Made by a program: the position numbers and the translations under genes. The notes under the pieces were generated by a model. The model did not search any database and was not told where the DNA came from. It saw only the letters and a program-made list of their open reading frames with translations. Shown here in pieces: positions 26,226-34,317 of a stretch of 64,000 nt of DNA; the first letter of the stretch is position 1; each line of letters begins with the position of its first letter. This DNA is from Roseibium sp. HPY-6 (GTDB lineage Bacteria > Pseudomonadota > Alphaproteobacteria > Rhizobiales > Stappiaceae), in contig NZ_JBEWCD010000002.1 in assembly GCF_040530035.1 (NCBI RefSeq), positions 1,054,001-1,118,000 on the forward strand. Reading direction: 5' to 3'.

Positions 26226-29200
26226 CTATTCAGACAGGACCCTTTGTGTCGGGAAGACAATTTCCACCAGCGTACCCTGGTCCGGCGTGGAATCGATGTG
26301 GAAGCTCGCCCGATTGGCCTCCACCAGCGCCTTGGTCAATGGCAGGCCAAGTCCGGTTCCGCCACCCCGGCTGGCAGTATGCAGCTGACGGAAGGGTTCC
26401 AATGCAGCCGTAAGCTGTTTTGCCGTCATGCCTGTTCCCGTGTCCCGCACTCTTAGCGCGACCTCGCCGTTGCTTTCAAGCGCTGTCGAGAGGATCACCT
26501 GTCCGCCGGACTTGTTGTATTTGATGCCATTTGAGAGAAGGTTCAGAACGATCTGGCGTAAAGAACGAGCATCGGCAACGACATCCGGTACCGATTCGGG
26601 AAGGCTTGCCCGGATAATCACCCGTTCGCGGTTCGCCTGCGGCTGCATCAGGGCGACACATTCGTTGATCACTTCGTTTGTCGATACCGCTGTGAACTGC
26701 AGATCAAGCTTTCCCGCCTCGATTTTCGACAAATCGAGAAGGTCGTTGATCAGGCTCATGATGTGTGAGCCCGAAGTCCTGATGTCTTTCAGATAATCCT
26801 TGTAACGGTCGTTTCCGATCGCACCGAAGCGCTCTTCCATCATGACTTCGGAAAAGCCGATGATCGCGTTCAAAGGCGTGCGGATTTCATGGCTGATCTT
26901 GGCCAGGAAATCAGACTTTTGCGAACTGGCGTTTTCCGCTTGCCGCTTGGCCTGGGTCAGCTCTTCTTCGGCGGTTTTCCATTGGGTGATGTCGCGCAGG
27001 ACCGCACAGTATTTCGCGTCGTCGTTCCGGCTGGTGATCCGGCCCATGGTCATGAAAAGCGGGATGAGGCCGCCGGCAGGGACCTGACCGAGGACTTCAC
27101 GCCCGTCATTCAGGATGCTGGCAACGCCGTTCTTTGAAAGGCCGTCAAGATAGTCTGTCGCGGCCCGGTGGCTTTCCGGTGCCAGGAATTCGGTAAAGGG
27201 TGCACCGATCATGTCGGCCCGGTTCGCGCTGAAAAGGGCCTCTGCAGAACCGTTGACCTTCACGATTGTTCCGTGTTGATCAAGCACGAGCACACCGTCA
27301 GTCGCGGTTTCCAGGATTGTATCCATTTCCGCAATCTGGTCGCGCGCATTGTCCAGTTCGGAGCGCACTTCCGCGAAGAAGTTCGGAGAAGCGGGAACAG
27401 AATCTGCAGGTGTTTGCCTGGAGGGACGTTCGGTGATGGAAATCATCAGGCCGTGGCTGCCGTTCCAAGGAACCGAATGCATATGCGCATCCACGTTCAT
27501 GACACCGCCGTCGGCGAGCCGGACTTTCATGGCCTCATCAACTTCGCCGTCGACGCCAACGGCATCAGTAAGCTCTTCCGTATCATCGATGAACAGTGCT
27601 TCGAGCCCGCCTGCCTCGCACAGCGAGGCGACGGAGGTATAGCCAAGCATCTTCAAGAGCGCCTTGTTGGCGTAGAGCACCTCGCGGTCATGCACGATCG
27701 AAATACCGATGGGCAGCCGGTCGAGGAGCGTCGGATCGATCGGACCGGCTTCGGGAACCTCGGGCGGAAGCTCGTCAATCGGTTCTTCTTCTTCCGGATC
27801 CGGTGCTTCGAAATCCTCCAGATCACCTTCCAGCCTGGCACCGAGTGCCTCGGCTATCTTTCGGAAGGCCTGGCGTTCGGGACGCGAAAGCCCTGACGTA
27901 TCAACTGGAACAACTCTCGGCCGCGCCGTTGCCAGGGGAATGACTTCGCCGGTTCTCTGCTCCGGCTCGGACGTGTCGTCTGAAGACTTCTCAGCTTCGG
28001 CGGCCCGTTCTTCCTGCTCAAATGCCGCCGTTTCTTCGAAGAATTCGCGTTCTTCGTCAACAGCAGGATCTTCATCAATCTCAGGCAGCAAGTCCGCGCT
28101 GGGTTGGCCAGCATCGCCGCTTTCTTCGTCGTCACCCTCTTCGTCGTCTGCCTCTTCGTTAGCCGCTTCGAACAAAGCGTCGTCTGACTCCTCGTCGATT
28201 GTTGTGCCGGTCTCAAGCTCTTCGTCGAGGGAGGCTTCTGTCGCCTCTTCATGCGCACTTTCTTCGTGGGCATGTTCCTCTACAGCCGCTTCTTCGCCAG
28301 CGTCGTCGAAGAGATCGGGCGATTTGGTCTCCGACTGCTTGTAGGACTTCGCCAGGCTTTTGACAGCGCTTTCGATTTCTGCAGGTTTCAGCGCCGCCGG
28401 ACCTGCGATGCCGACGGGTTCTTCCGCTTCTTTATCAATGCTCTCGCTAGCAGTCTCTTCAACTGCTCCGCTTTCAACGGCGTCTGCATCCGCATGATCG
28501 GCAGCACCGCTCTCATGTTTATCTTCGTCCGTTTCGTCCACCTGATCGGGCGCGCCGGCTGCGATGTCTTCCACCGCGTCGGCTGTGTCTTCAGCGCCGT
28601 CGGCAACTTCCTCGGCTGGAGTACCTTCGGACGACTCCGGCGTCTCTTCGCTCGAACCGGTTTCGCTTTCATTACCCTCGGACGCGATGTCGTCCTCGTC
28701 GGAGGTAACCGGATCGTCGATTTCTTCGGAACCATCCGGAGCACTTTCCAAGTTCTCGGACGTGGTTTCGGCTTCAGGTTCCAAGACGTCGTCTTCAGGC
28801 GCTGCGTCCAGAGCTGCTGCCGCGTTCTTCAGATCTTCAGAAAGGTCGTTTGTGCTGTCCGCCGCTTCACTTTCGGCAAGTTCAGCGGTCTCCGGAACGG
28901 GTTCACGGTCGTTGACAGGTTCCGCCGGTTTGGCGTCCTTTTTGCCTTTGAACATGGAGAGCGACCCGACAAGTGCAGCGGCACTCGCCCCGAGAAATGT
29001 TCGACCTCCCAACGAATTCGGAGTTGCGGGTTTCAGATCCGACAGATCCTGTTCAGCAGCGGTGCTGTCGGCGGCAACTTCTTCCGAAGTCTCTCCTGAT
29101 GGCTCGGCGTCATGCGTCTCCGGTTGCACTTCAACGGCTGCTTCATCAGTACCGTCTTCAGCTGCATCGCTGGTGACGGTGTCACTTAACTCGGCATTTT

Positions 29201-30998
29201 CCTTGACACCTTCGGTGACACTATTCGTGCCGTTTTCACTCAAACGATCATCGGCATCGATCTCGGTATGCTCTTCGCTTTCTTCGGGAGCTTCCGGTTG
29301 ACCTTCCGGCTCTGCCTCGATGTGCAGATCAGATGCGTCTTCATCTATTGGAGCGTCGTTCGGATCTGGGGTCTCAAGGCCATGTTCGTCTCTGTCGGCC
29401 ACGTCCTCGTGCTGGTCCGCGATGTCCTCGGTGCCGGCTGCCGCATCCGTCTTTGCTGGTGGCGTCTCGTCGCCTTCAATAGGTACGGGTGCGATGATGG
29501 GCGCAGGTATGAAACCGTCCGGATCCTGAACCGCGTCCGATGTCCGGCAAACGCCGAAGCCGCGATAGCCCTCAAACTTGCGGTTCCGGTCAAAAGCGGG
29601 AAGTGCGGCCATGTCGACAGGAACACGAAGCGCGGCACCTGTGACAGGCCAGGCGACGGTTTTTCCGCTCCAGGTGTCACGCCGGTCAAGCGCACGGGCG
29701 ATATTGCCGCGCGGGTCCAGCCCGAATTCTTCAGAAACGTCTGCCCATGTTGCACCAACGATGTTCGTCGCATCAGGGCCAAGAACCTCGGCAAACTCGT
29801 CGGACAGGAAAGTGAAGCGCTGCTCGATGTCCATTTTCCAGGCGAAGCGGACCGGGCGCCGGCGGGGCTGAAAAACGAAACCATCCACCACATCCGCATC
29901 ATCAGGACCGTTGTCAGAAAGAGAAGGTTCGTCTTCTGACGGTTCCGTCTCCGCTGCGATGTTGGCGGTGTCACTGTCAGGGGCACCAGCGTCTTCGGCA
30001 TCCAGAGCCCCATCAGGCTCTGATGGATCCGCAACCAAAGACGAAGTCTCCGCATCATCCTGCGTATCGAGCTCACTTTCCGGCGCACTTTCCTGGAGAT
30101 CGTTCTCCGCATCAGCGGCAATCGGTTCCGGCGCTTCGTCGATAATCGGGTCGTCGCCGGCGCTGATCTCGGGTTCATGTTCCTGACCCGGCTCGTCCGC
30201 TGCAGCGTCAGCGCCGAGTGTTTCGGCGTCTTCGGGCTGCGCGTCCTCACTGGCGACTTCCTCAACCGCATCGGCGTCGGCAACATCCTCCGATGTGGCA
30301 ACGACCGGGCTCATGACAGGGGCCGCGGCCTCATCCGTTTCAGTGTCGGGCTCTTCCGGAGCCTCCTGATCGTTCAACGGCGCGTCCTGAACTACAATGA
30401 TCCGCGGGCCTGCCGGAATCTGCAGGATTCCGCTGTCGTGATAGCTGCCGTTGAGGTCAAGCGGCCCGAATAGCACTCTCTGGCCTTGCGGCAACTCGAG
30501 GGCCTCAGGGTTGCCCGTAAGGGCGCCGTATGTCTCCTCGACCGTTTCGTCCGAGATCAGAAAAACCGTTGTGCCATCGGAGCGCAACAGATGGGCAAAA
30601 GCGGGGATCGGCTCTTTCGTCAGCGCAAGTCCCTTGTCGCTGCATACGATCAATGCTGCGGTGCCGCCATCGGGCAGTTCAACACGCTTGCACTGACAGG
30701 TGAGCAACATCACCCTGAGACCGCGGTAAAACCGCAACCTGTCGATGCTGAAACGATCGGTGAGACCAGATTGCGCGATCCGCGCAATGTGCGGGCGGGC
30801 AGGTGACCGCTCAAGCGCAGTCAGGGCCGCGAGCTCCGAAACGGACTGTGCAGAGAAGAAGGCCGCGCCGGCTGCGTTTGACCATAAGATTTTCGCGCCG
30901 TCGGCAGACCAGAGCCAGGCGGCTCTTTTGTCGGCGGCGATTTGGACCAGATCCTTCATGGCACTCAGTTCCAGGAACGATTGGGTCTGGTTGTCCAT
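26226..30998 (-). CDS. Very large PAS-domain hybrid-less histidine kinase (PdhS/PleC-like) with a long acidic insert
   Basis: 1590 aa from the ATG at 30998 (TTGGAGCAACACC before it). Order: N-terminal PAS-like sensor (~1-200); Asp/Glu/Ala-rich acidic linker (~207-370); PAS-like segment starting FVFQPRRRPVRFAWKMDIEQ (~372-486); a second, ~600-residue acidic linker (~490-1085) broken by a short hydrophobic/basic patch (RTFLGASAAALVGSLSMFKGKK); PAS (~1090-1190); PAS (~1220-1330); HisKA with His1370 in KISHEIRTPLNAIIGFSEVM; HATPase with NLLSNGIKYN, DTGTGM and GGGTGLGLPL. No receiver domain. The core matches PdhS/PleC cell-cycle kinases that act on DivK-type regulators. The acidic linkers are far longer than in known relatives. 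Cytoplasmic; divergent from the phasin gene. Confidence 0.9.
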   Translation of the reverse strand: MDNQTQSFLELSAMKDLVQIAADKRAAWLWSADGAKILWSNAAGAAFFSAQSVSELAALTALERSPARPHIARIAQSGLTDRFSIDRLRFYRGLRVMLLTCQCKRVELPDGGTAALIVCSDKGLALTKEPIPAFAHLLRSDGTTVFLISDETVEETYGALTGNPEALELPQGQRVLFGPLDLNGSYHDSGILQIPAGPRIIVVQDAPLNDQEAPEEPDTETDEAAAPVMSPVVATSEDVADADAVEEVASEDAQPEDAETLGADAAADEPGQEHEPEISAGDDPIIDEAPEPIAADAENDLQESAPESELDTQDDAETSSLVADPSEPDGALDAEDAGAPDSDTANIAAETEPSEDEPSLSDNGPDDADVVDGFVFQPRRRPVRFAWKMDIEQRFTFLSDEFAEVLGPDATNIVGATWADVSEEFGLDPRGNIARALDRRDTWSGKTVAWPVTGAALRVPVDMAALPAFDRNRKFEGYRGFGVCRTSDAVQDPDGFIPAPIIAPVPIEGDETPPAKTDAAAGTEDIADQHEDVADRDEHGLETPDPNDAPIDEDASDLHIEAEPEGQPEAPEESEEHTEIDADDRLSENGTNSVTEGVKENAELSDTVTSDAAEDGTDEAAVEVQPETHDAEPSGETSEEVAADSTAAEQDLSDLKPATPNSLGGRTFLGASAAALVGSLSMFKGKKDAKPAEPVNDREPVPETAELAESEAADSTNDLSEDLKNAAAALDAAPEDDVLEPEAETTSENLESAPDGSEEIDDPVTSDEDDIASEGNESETGSSEETPESSEGTPAEEVADGAEDTADAVEDIAAGAPDQVDETDEDKHESGAADHADADAVESGAVEETASESIDKEAEEPVGIAGPAALKPAEIESAVKSLAKSYKQSETKSPDLFDDAGEEAAVEEHAHEESAHEEATEASLDEELETGTTIDEESDDALFEAANEEADDEEGDDEESGDAGQPSADLLPEIDEDPAVDEEREFFEETAAFEQEERAAEAEKSSDDTSEPEQRTGEVIPLATARPRVVPVDTSGLSRPERQAFRKIAEALGARLEGDLEDFEAPDPEEEEPIDELPPEVPEAGPIDPTLLDRLPIGISIVHDREVLYANKALLKMLGYTSVASLCEAGGLEALFIDDTEELTDAVGVDGEVDEAMKVRLADGGVMNVDAHMHSVPWNGSHGLMISITERPSRQTPADSVPASPNFFAEVRSELDNARDQIAEMDTILETATDGVLVLDQHGTIVKVNGSAEALFSANRADMIGAPFTEFLAPESHRAATDYLDGLSKNGVASILNDGREVLGQVPAGGLIPLFMTMGRITSRNDDAKYCAVLRDITQWKTAEEELTQAKRQAENASSQKSDFLAKISHEIRTPLNAIIGFSEVMMEERFGAIGNDRYKDYLKDIRTSGSHIMSLINDLLDLSKIEAGKLDLQFTAVSTNEVINECVALMQPQANRERVIIRASLPESVPDVVADARSLRQIVLNLLSNGIKYNKSGGQVILSTALESNGEVALRVRDTGTGMTAKQLTAALEPFRQLHTASRGGGTGLGLPLTKALVEANRASFHIDSTPDQGTLVEIVFPTQRVLSE

Positions 30999-31083
30999 GG
31001 TGTTGCTCCAATGGTCGGCGATACCGAATTGCGGCGACGCTCCTGCCGGATTGAGTGAATTTGTAAACACTCTGTTAATACAA

Positions 31084-31120
31084 GCAAAGCTTTGCATCGT
31101 CCACGTAAAGCAAGTTTGCT
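31084..31120. promoter_or_regulatory. Two GCAA/TTGC palindromes between the giant kinase and the first phasin gene
   Basis: GCAAAGCTTTGC (31084-31095) is a perfect 12-bp palindrome and AGCAAGTTTGCT (31109-31120) a palindrome with a two-base spacer. They lie 137-172 bases upstream of the phasin start and about 90-120 upstream of the kinase start. TGC/GCA-rich palindromes are the known binding style of PhaR, the phasin repressor; assignment is inference. Confidence 0.4.
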
Positions 31121-31218
31121 AAAGGACTTACGTGAAGGCGTGGTTAATCTGTCCCCAATTGTTTGCCGGATTGCCATCTGCATGTTACGAATTTTTGGCA
31201 AGGTCAGAATTTATGAGA

Positions 31219-31238
31219 CACGGGCAGTCCTGTCCGTG
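31219..31238 (+). other. Short stem-loop just upstream of the phasin ribosome binding site
   Basis: CACGGGCAG and CTGTCCGTG form a nine-pair stem with one G-U wobble and a two-base spacer, directly before CTGAGGAGCG. A loop this tight would open to four bases. It may stabilise the mRNA or tune translation. Confidence 0.3.
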
Positions 31239-31255
31239 ACCTGAGGAGCGCAGAC

Positions 31256-31642
31256 ATGAGCACTGACAAAACCGGTTACGAAGTCCCCGAGCAGATGCGC
31301 GAATTTGCCGAAAAAAGCGTTGATCAGGCGCGCAAGGCATTCGACGATTTCATGGGTGCTACACAAAAGGCGGTCACCAACGTGGAAGACAGCGCCAGTG
31401 CGGTCCAGGCGGGTGCGGCCGACGTCAACAAGAAGGCGCTTACCTACGCTGAAGAGCATGTCAACGCAGCCTTCAAGTTCGCGCAGGATCTCGTCAAGGC
31501 GGACAATGTTGAAGACATGATGAAGCTGCAGCAGGACTATCTGCGTGGACAAATGGAAGCGCTCGGTGAACAGGCGCGCGAGTTCTCCAACACTGCGACC
31601 AAAACCGTTCAGGATGCGGCCAAGGCAGCCCAAAAGAAATAA
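31256..31642 (+). CDS. Phasin family protein (polyhydroxybutyrate granule-associated), first copy
   Basis: 128 aa, almost entirely alpha-helical and Ala/Lys/Glu-rich. The core (about 15-115) has the phasin_2 pattern with EHVNAAFKFAQDLVKADNVEDMMKLQQDYLRGQMEALGEQAREF. Phasins coat PHB granules and limit their size. GAGGAG is seven bases before the ATG. A terminator follows and the second phasin gene has its own promoter, so the two are separate units. Confidence 0.93.
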   Translation: MSTDKTGYEVPEQMREFAEKSVDQARKAFDDFMGATQKAVTNVEDSASAVQAGAADVNKKALTYAEEHVNAAFKFAQDLVKADNVEDMMKLQQDYLRGQMEALGEQAREFSNTATKTVQDAAKAAQKK

Positions 31643-31660
31643 GCGCCTTGGCAAGTTGAG

Positions 31661-31695
31661 CGCGGGGTGAGGCATGCCCCGCGTCGTTTGTTTTC
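31661..31695 (+). terminator. Intrinsic terminator of the first phasin gene
   Basis: CGCGGGG / CCCCGCG stem with a nine-base loop, followed by TCGTTTGTTTTC. Located 19 bases after the stop. Confidence 0.75.
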
Positions 31696-31796
31696 AGTGC
31701 ACCACATATGACTGGAAACAATAGCGGGTTCTTGCAGTCGCCCTTGGCATCATGCCTCTCGGCGCTGAACATCAACGCGCCGCGACGGAAGTTTCA

Positions 31797-31845
31797 TTGT
31801 GCAGTGCAAAAAAATATTGCAATGCAGCAAAGAATGCACTATGTA
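31797..31845 (+). promoter_or_regulatory. Promoter of the second phasin gene with TGC/GCA repeats (candidate PhaR site)
   Basis: TTGCAA (31817-31822), 17 bases, TATGTA (31840-31845) make a good sigma-70-type promoter. Over it lie repeated TGC/GCA elements: TTGTGCAGTGCAA (31797-31809) and TTGCAATGCAGCAA (31817-31830), then TGCAC. TGC-rich inverted repeats are the known PhaR targets upstream of phaP in Paracoccus and Rhodobacter; here this is inferred from pattern. Confidence 0.5.
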
Positions 31846-31937
31846 GGGTCTGCGGATGACGACAGGGTTCGCCGGTTGAAGACACGGCGGAGACAATTTG
31901 CACCGATGATCGCATCCGGACTCTAGGAGATGAGATC

Positions 31938-32453
31938 ATGACCGAAACAAGCACGACTACCGCTAAAGCGGCACCGAAGGCACGCGCCACCAAAGCCAAA
32001 GCTGCTCCGGCTGCTGCCACTTTCCCAGACTTTGAAGCTTTCTCCATTCCTCAAATGGAAGTTCCAGCCGTTTTCCGTGAAGCCACGGAAAAAGGCATCG
32101 AGAATGCACGTGAAGCTTACGCAAAGGTGAAAACCGCTGCTGAGGACGCAACAGACCTGATCGAAGATACGTTCGAAACTTCCCGCCAGGGCGTTGTTGA
32201 GTTCAACCACAAGGCTGTCGACGCAGCGAAAACCAATGCCGACGCAACGTTCAACTTCATCAAGGACATCATGTCCGCCAAGACCCTTGCTGAAGCAATC
32301 GAACTGCAGTCCACATTCGCACGTCAGCAGTTTGATGCGCTGAGCGCGCAGAGCAAGGAAATGCAGGAGCTGGCTACCAAGCTCGGCACTGACGTTTCCG
32401 CGCCGGTCAAAGAAGCAATGGAAAAATCCTTCAAGGATCTGAAGGTCAACTAA
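31938..32453 (+). CDS. phaP: Phasin family protein, second copy
   Basis: 171 aa. A Lys/Ala/Pro-rich N-terminal tail (TTTAKAAPKARATKAKAAPAA) precedes a phasin helix bundle with FNFIKDIMSAKTLAEAIELQSTFARQQFDALSAQSKEMQELATKL, the classic phasin_2 signature. The basic tail resembles DNA-binding tails of some phasins that tether granules to the nucleoid. AGGAGATGAGATC precedes the ATG. Codon use is highly biased (strongly expressed type). The gene has its own promoter and terminator. Confidence 0.95.
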   Translation: MTETSTTTAKAAPKARATKAKAAPAAATFPDFEAFSIPQMEVPAVFREATEKGIENAREAYAKVKTAAEDATDLIEDTFETSRQGVVEFNHKAVDAAKTNADATFNFIKDIMSAKTLAEAIELQSTFARQQFDALSAQSKEMQELATKLGTDVSAPVKEAMEKSFKDLKVN

Positions 32454-32493
32454 TCCGGTTTCGCTGCATTCACGATGTGGCACGCACGGAATC

Positions 32494-32524
32494 GCCCGGG
32501 GCAACGCCCCGGGCTTTTGCTTTT
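32494..32524 (+). terminator. Strong intrinsic terminator of the second phasin gene
   Basis: GCCCGGGGC / GCCCCGGGC perfect nine-bp stem, AAC loop, then TTTTGCTTTT. Confidence 0.9.
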
Positions 32525-32639
32525 CAACAGCTCAGAATTTTCCGAATTTCAAGCTTGCCGCTTATGTTAAAGGGAGTTAAAAGACGCCCTTGAAAGCGAT
32601 GGCCGGGACAATTATTGTTCATGGCACCGTAAGACCTTA

Positions 32640-32716
32640 GCAGACGTAGCTCAGTTGGTTAGAGCGTCGGATTGTGGCTCCGAAGGTCGGTGGTTCGAAT
32701 CCACTCGTCTGTACCA
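32640..32716 (+). tRNA. tRNA-His (GTG anticodon)
   Basis: 77 bases including an encoded CCA end. D arm GCTCAGTTGGTTAGAGC, anticodon loop with GTG, T arm GGTGGTTCGAATCCACT. The acceptor stem begins G1 at 32640 opposite T72, then six Watson-Crick pairs; the discriminator is A73 (32713). The base before G1 is A, so the usual G-1:C73 pair of tRNA-His is absent, as known for many alphaproteobacteria. Confidence 0.96.
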
Positions 32717-32862
32717 TTCCAAATTCCACTCGATTTTTTAGGCAACGAATGCCGCTGTGCGCGCCGCAAGACGTATGCGTTTGGTCTGCCGATCTTGCCC
32801 TGTGCGTTCCTTTGAAAGAAACATGAACATCAGATTTGAAGGAGCCGCGTTACCAGGCGCAC

Positions 32863-33072
32863 TCACGCCTTTCGGAAGGCACGGAAAAACATCACAATGC
32901 CGAGAACGATAAGAAACAGGCCGGTCGCGAGAATGAAAAGCGGTCCGAGCGGGCCGTAGTCGGCTGCGATGAGCTCAAACTTTTCATTGGCCATTTTCAT
33001 GAGGCTCGAGGCGGCAAATACACAGACAAGCGAAATGGCGATGTGCGGCAGTTTCATCTTTGGCGAACCCAT
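32863..33072 (-). CDS. Small two-TM membrane protein of unknown function
   Basis: 69 aa (64 if the ATG at 33057 is used). Two hydrophobic segments, about 10-25 and 42-63, with a short polar loop containing FELIAADYGPLGPLF, and a basic end FFRAFRKA. No family recognised and no strong ribosome binding site for either start. Stands between tRNA-His and a divergent membrane-anchored protein gene. Confidence 0.55.
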   Translation of the reverse strand: MGSPKMKLPHIAISLVCVFAASSLMKMANEKFELIAADYGPLGPLFILATGLFLIVLGIVMFFRAFRKA

Positions 33073-33244
33073 TGAATGAATGAAGTCCCTTCATACTGCA
33101 CAAGTGTTCGCTTCAGCTTATTTCTCTCGTTAAAATTGCATATATTGACAGCTGCGTCACCGGTTTGTCCTCTGGACCGAAAGGGGCGCGTTGGAGCAAC
33201 GCGCTCTTCACGAACGCTTTCGCCGCCAATCGAGGACATGCTGA

Positions 33245-33622
33245 ATGAAACGCACACCTGACCTTTCCGATCGTCTGAAACGCCTGCCCGGTGAATTGCT
33301 GCTGGCCTTGGTCAATGCGTCGGCACTCCTTGTCATCATCGCGTGTATTTTGGTCATCGTGATGCTGAACCGCGTTGATCACGTAGGCGGGCGCATTGCC
33401 GAAACGGTAACGGAGGCAACTCTTGCGAAACTTGAGATTACGCCGGCGACGCTCAAGGAGCGCTTGAAATCGGTAGATGCCAGGCTAGAAGCGCTTCTGG
33501 ACCGATTGGAGGTCGCAGATATCCGGGAAGACAAGGCGATTGCCACGCAGATCGCAGAATTGAATGGCAATCTCAAACGCCTGAATTCGAGCGCGGCAAT
33601 CATAGGCTTCTGCAGGTCCTGA
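33245..33622 (+). CDS. Small membrane-anchored coiled-coil protein, possible C-terminal frameshift
   Basis: 125 aa. One membrane segment at about 20-40 (LALVNASALLVIIACILVIVML) and a C-terminal helical coiled-coil region (about 55-115) rich in Leu, Glu and Lys. No family recognised. The last residues GFCRS look out of place: after about 33603 the +1 frame stays open to a TGA at 33726-33728 and encodes Ala/Leu-rich, helix-like sequence ending LSLRGCRADKTAQAAES. A one-base frameshift near 33600 would join the two. Confidence 0.6.
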   Translation: MKRTPDLSDRLKRLPGELLLALVNASALLVIIACILVIVMLNRVDHVGGRIAETVTEATLAKLEITPATLKERLKSVDARLEALLDRLEVADIREDKAIATQIAELNGNLKRLNSSAAIIGFCRS

Positions 33623-33798
33623 CATAGCAGAGGCGGCCTTGAGGCAGGCCGGGCAGACGCTCACCGATGCGGCCCTGTCGCTCAGGGGGTGCCGCGCAGA
33701 CAAGACAGCCCAGGCCGCAGAAAGCTGAGGCGTGGGCCGTTACGAATGCAATACTCGCGGAACGAGGCGCGTTATCAGAACATTCTGAGTGATCGAAA

Positions 33799-34104
33799 CT
33801 AACCCTGAAACACGTCCGCCCATTCGGGATGCTTCTGCCGCTGCGCATTCACATAAGGACACAAGGGGACGATCTTGACCTGTTTTTCCCGGGCGTCGGC
33901 AACGAGCCGTTCCAAAAGCGCCTTACCGACGCCGAGACCGCGCATGGTATCGGGAACTCCCGTATGGTCGGCAATGATCAGATGATCGTTGACGATTGAA
34001 AACGTAAGTTCCGCTGGGTCTTCGATACCATCGACAACCGCGACGTAGCGTCCTTTGGCACCATGACGTTCCAGAGTAATCGATGGGGATACCGCTTCCG
34101 ACAT
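33799..34104 (-). CDS. GNAT-family N-acetyltransferase (YidJ-like, short form)
   Basis: 101 aa from the ATG at 34104, with AGGAGG six bases upstream; an upstream in-frame start at 34131 would include that site in the coding region. The acetyl-CoA loop is RGLGVGKALLERLV and the end CPYVNAQRQKHPEWADVF matches the short Gcn5-related YidJ-type proteins (GNAT_2/DUF4287-free 90-100 aa family). Substrate unknown. Confidence 0.87.
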   Translation of the reverse strand: MSEAVSPSITLERHGAKGRYVAVVDGIEDPAELTFSIVNDHLIIADHTGVPDTMRGLGVGKALLERLVADAREKQVKIVPLCPYVNAQRQKHPEWADVFQG

Positions 34105-34286
34105 AAGTGCCTCCTGGACCTGCGCCCCCACGCATTCGTCCTACGCTTAAAATCATTTGTTTGGATCAACTGCCCTGTCCCGGGTGGACCGATAGTTTCC
34201 GGAAAGGGGGAGGGCGTCCATTTAAGGAAGCAGCCCGTCCCTTAAAGCAGTTGCTCGCGCACCTTCAGAGAACCGGGACAGGGAGG

Positions 34287-34314
34287 TTGGGGAGGGCCGA
34301 TGGCGCCTCCCCAA
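34287..34314 (-). terminator. Hairpin downstream of the pirin gene
   Basis: TTGGGGAGG and CCTCCCCAA form a perfect nine-bp stem around a ten-base loop, four bases beyond the pirin stop on the minus strand. There is no T run, so termination is plausible but not certain. Confidence 0.5.
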
Positions 34315-34317
34315 AGT

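Noticed and set aside
27709..29301. Two long plus-strand frames (27709-28344, 28564-29301) coding for Ser-rich proteins
   Set aside because: They are exact antisense of the acidic linkers of the giant kinase; Ser runs come from reading Glu/Asp-Ala codons backwards. No ribosome binding site or family match.
31084..31097. Kinase start at 31097 giving 1623 aa
   Set aside because: The extra 33 residues are not domain-like and would cover the palindromes; the ATG at 30998 has a proper GGAG site.
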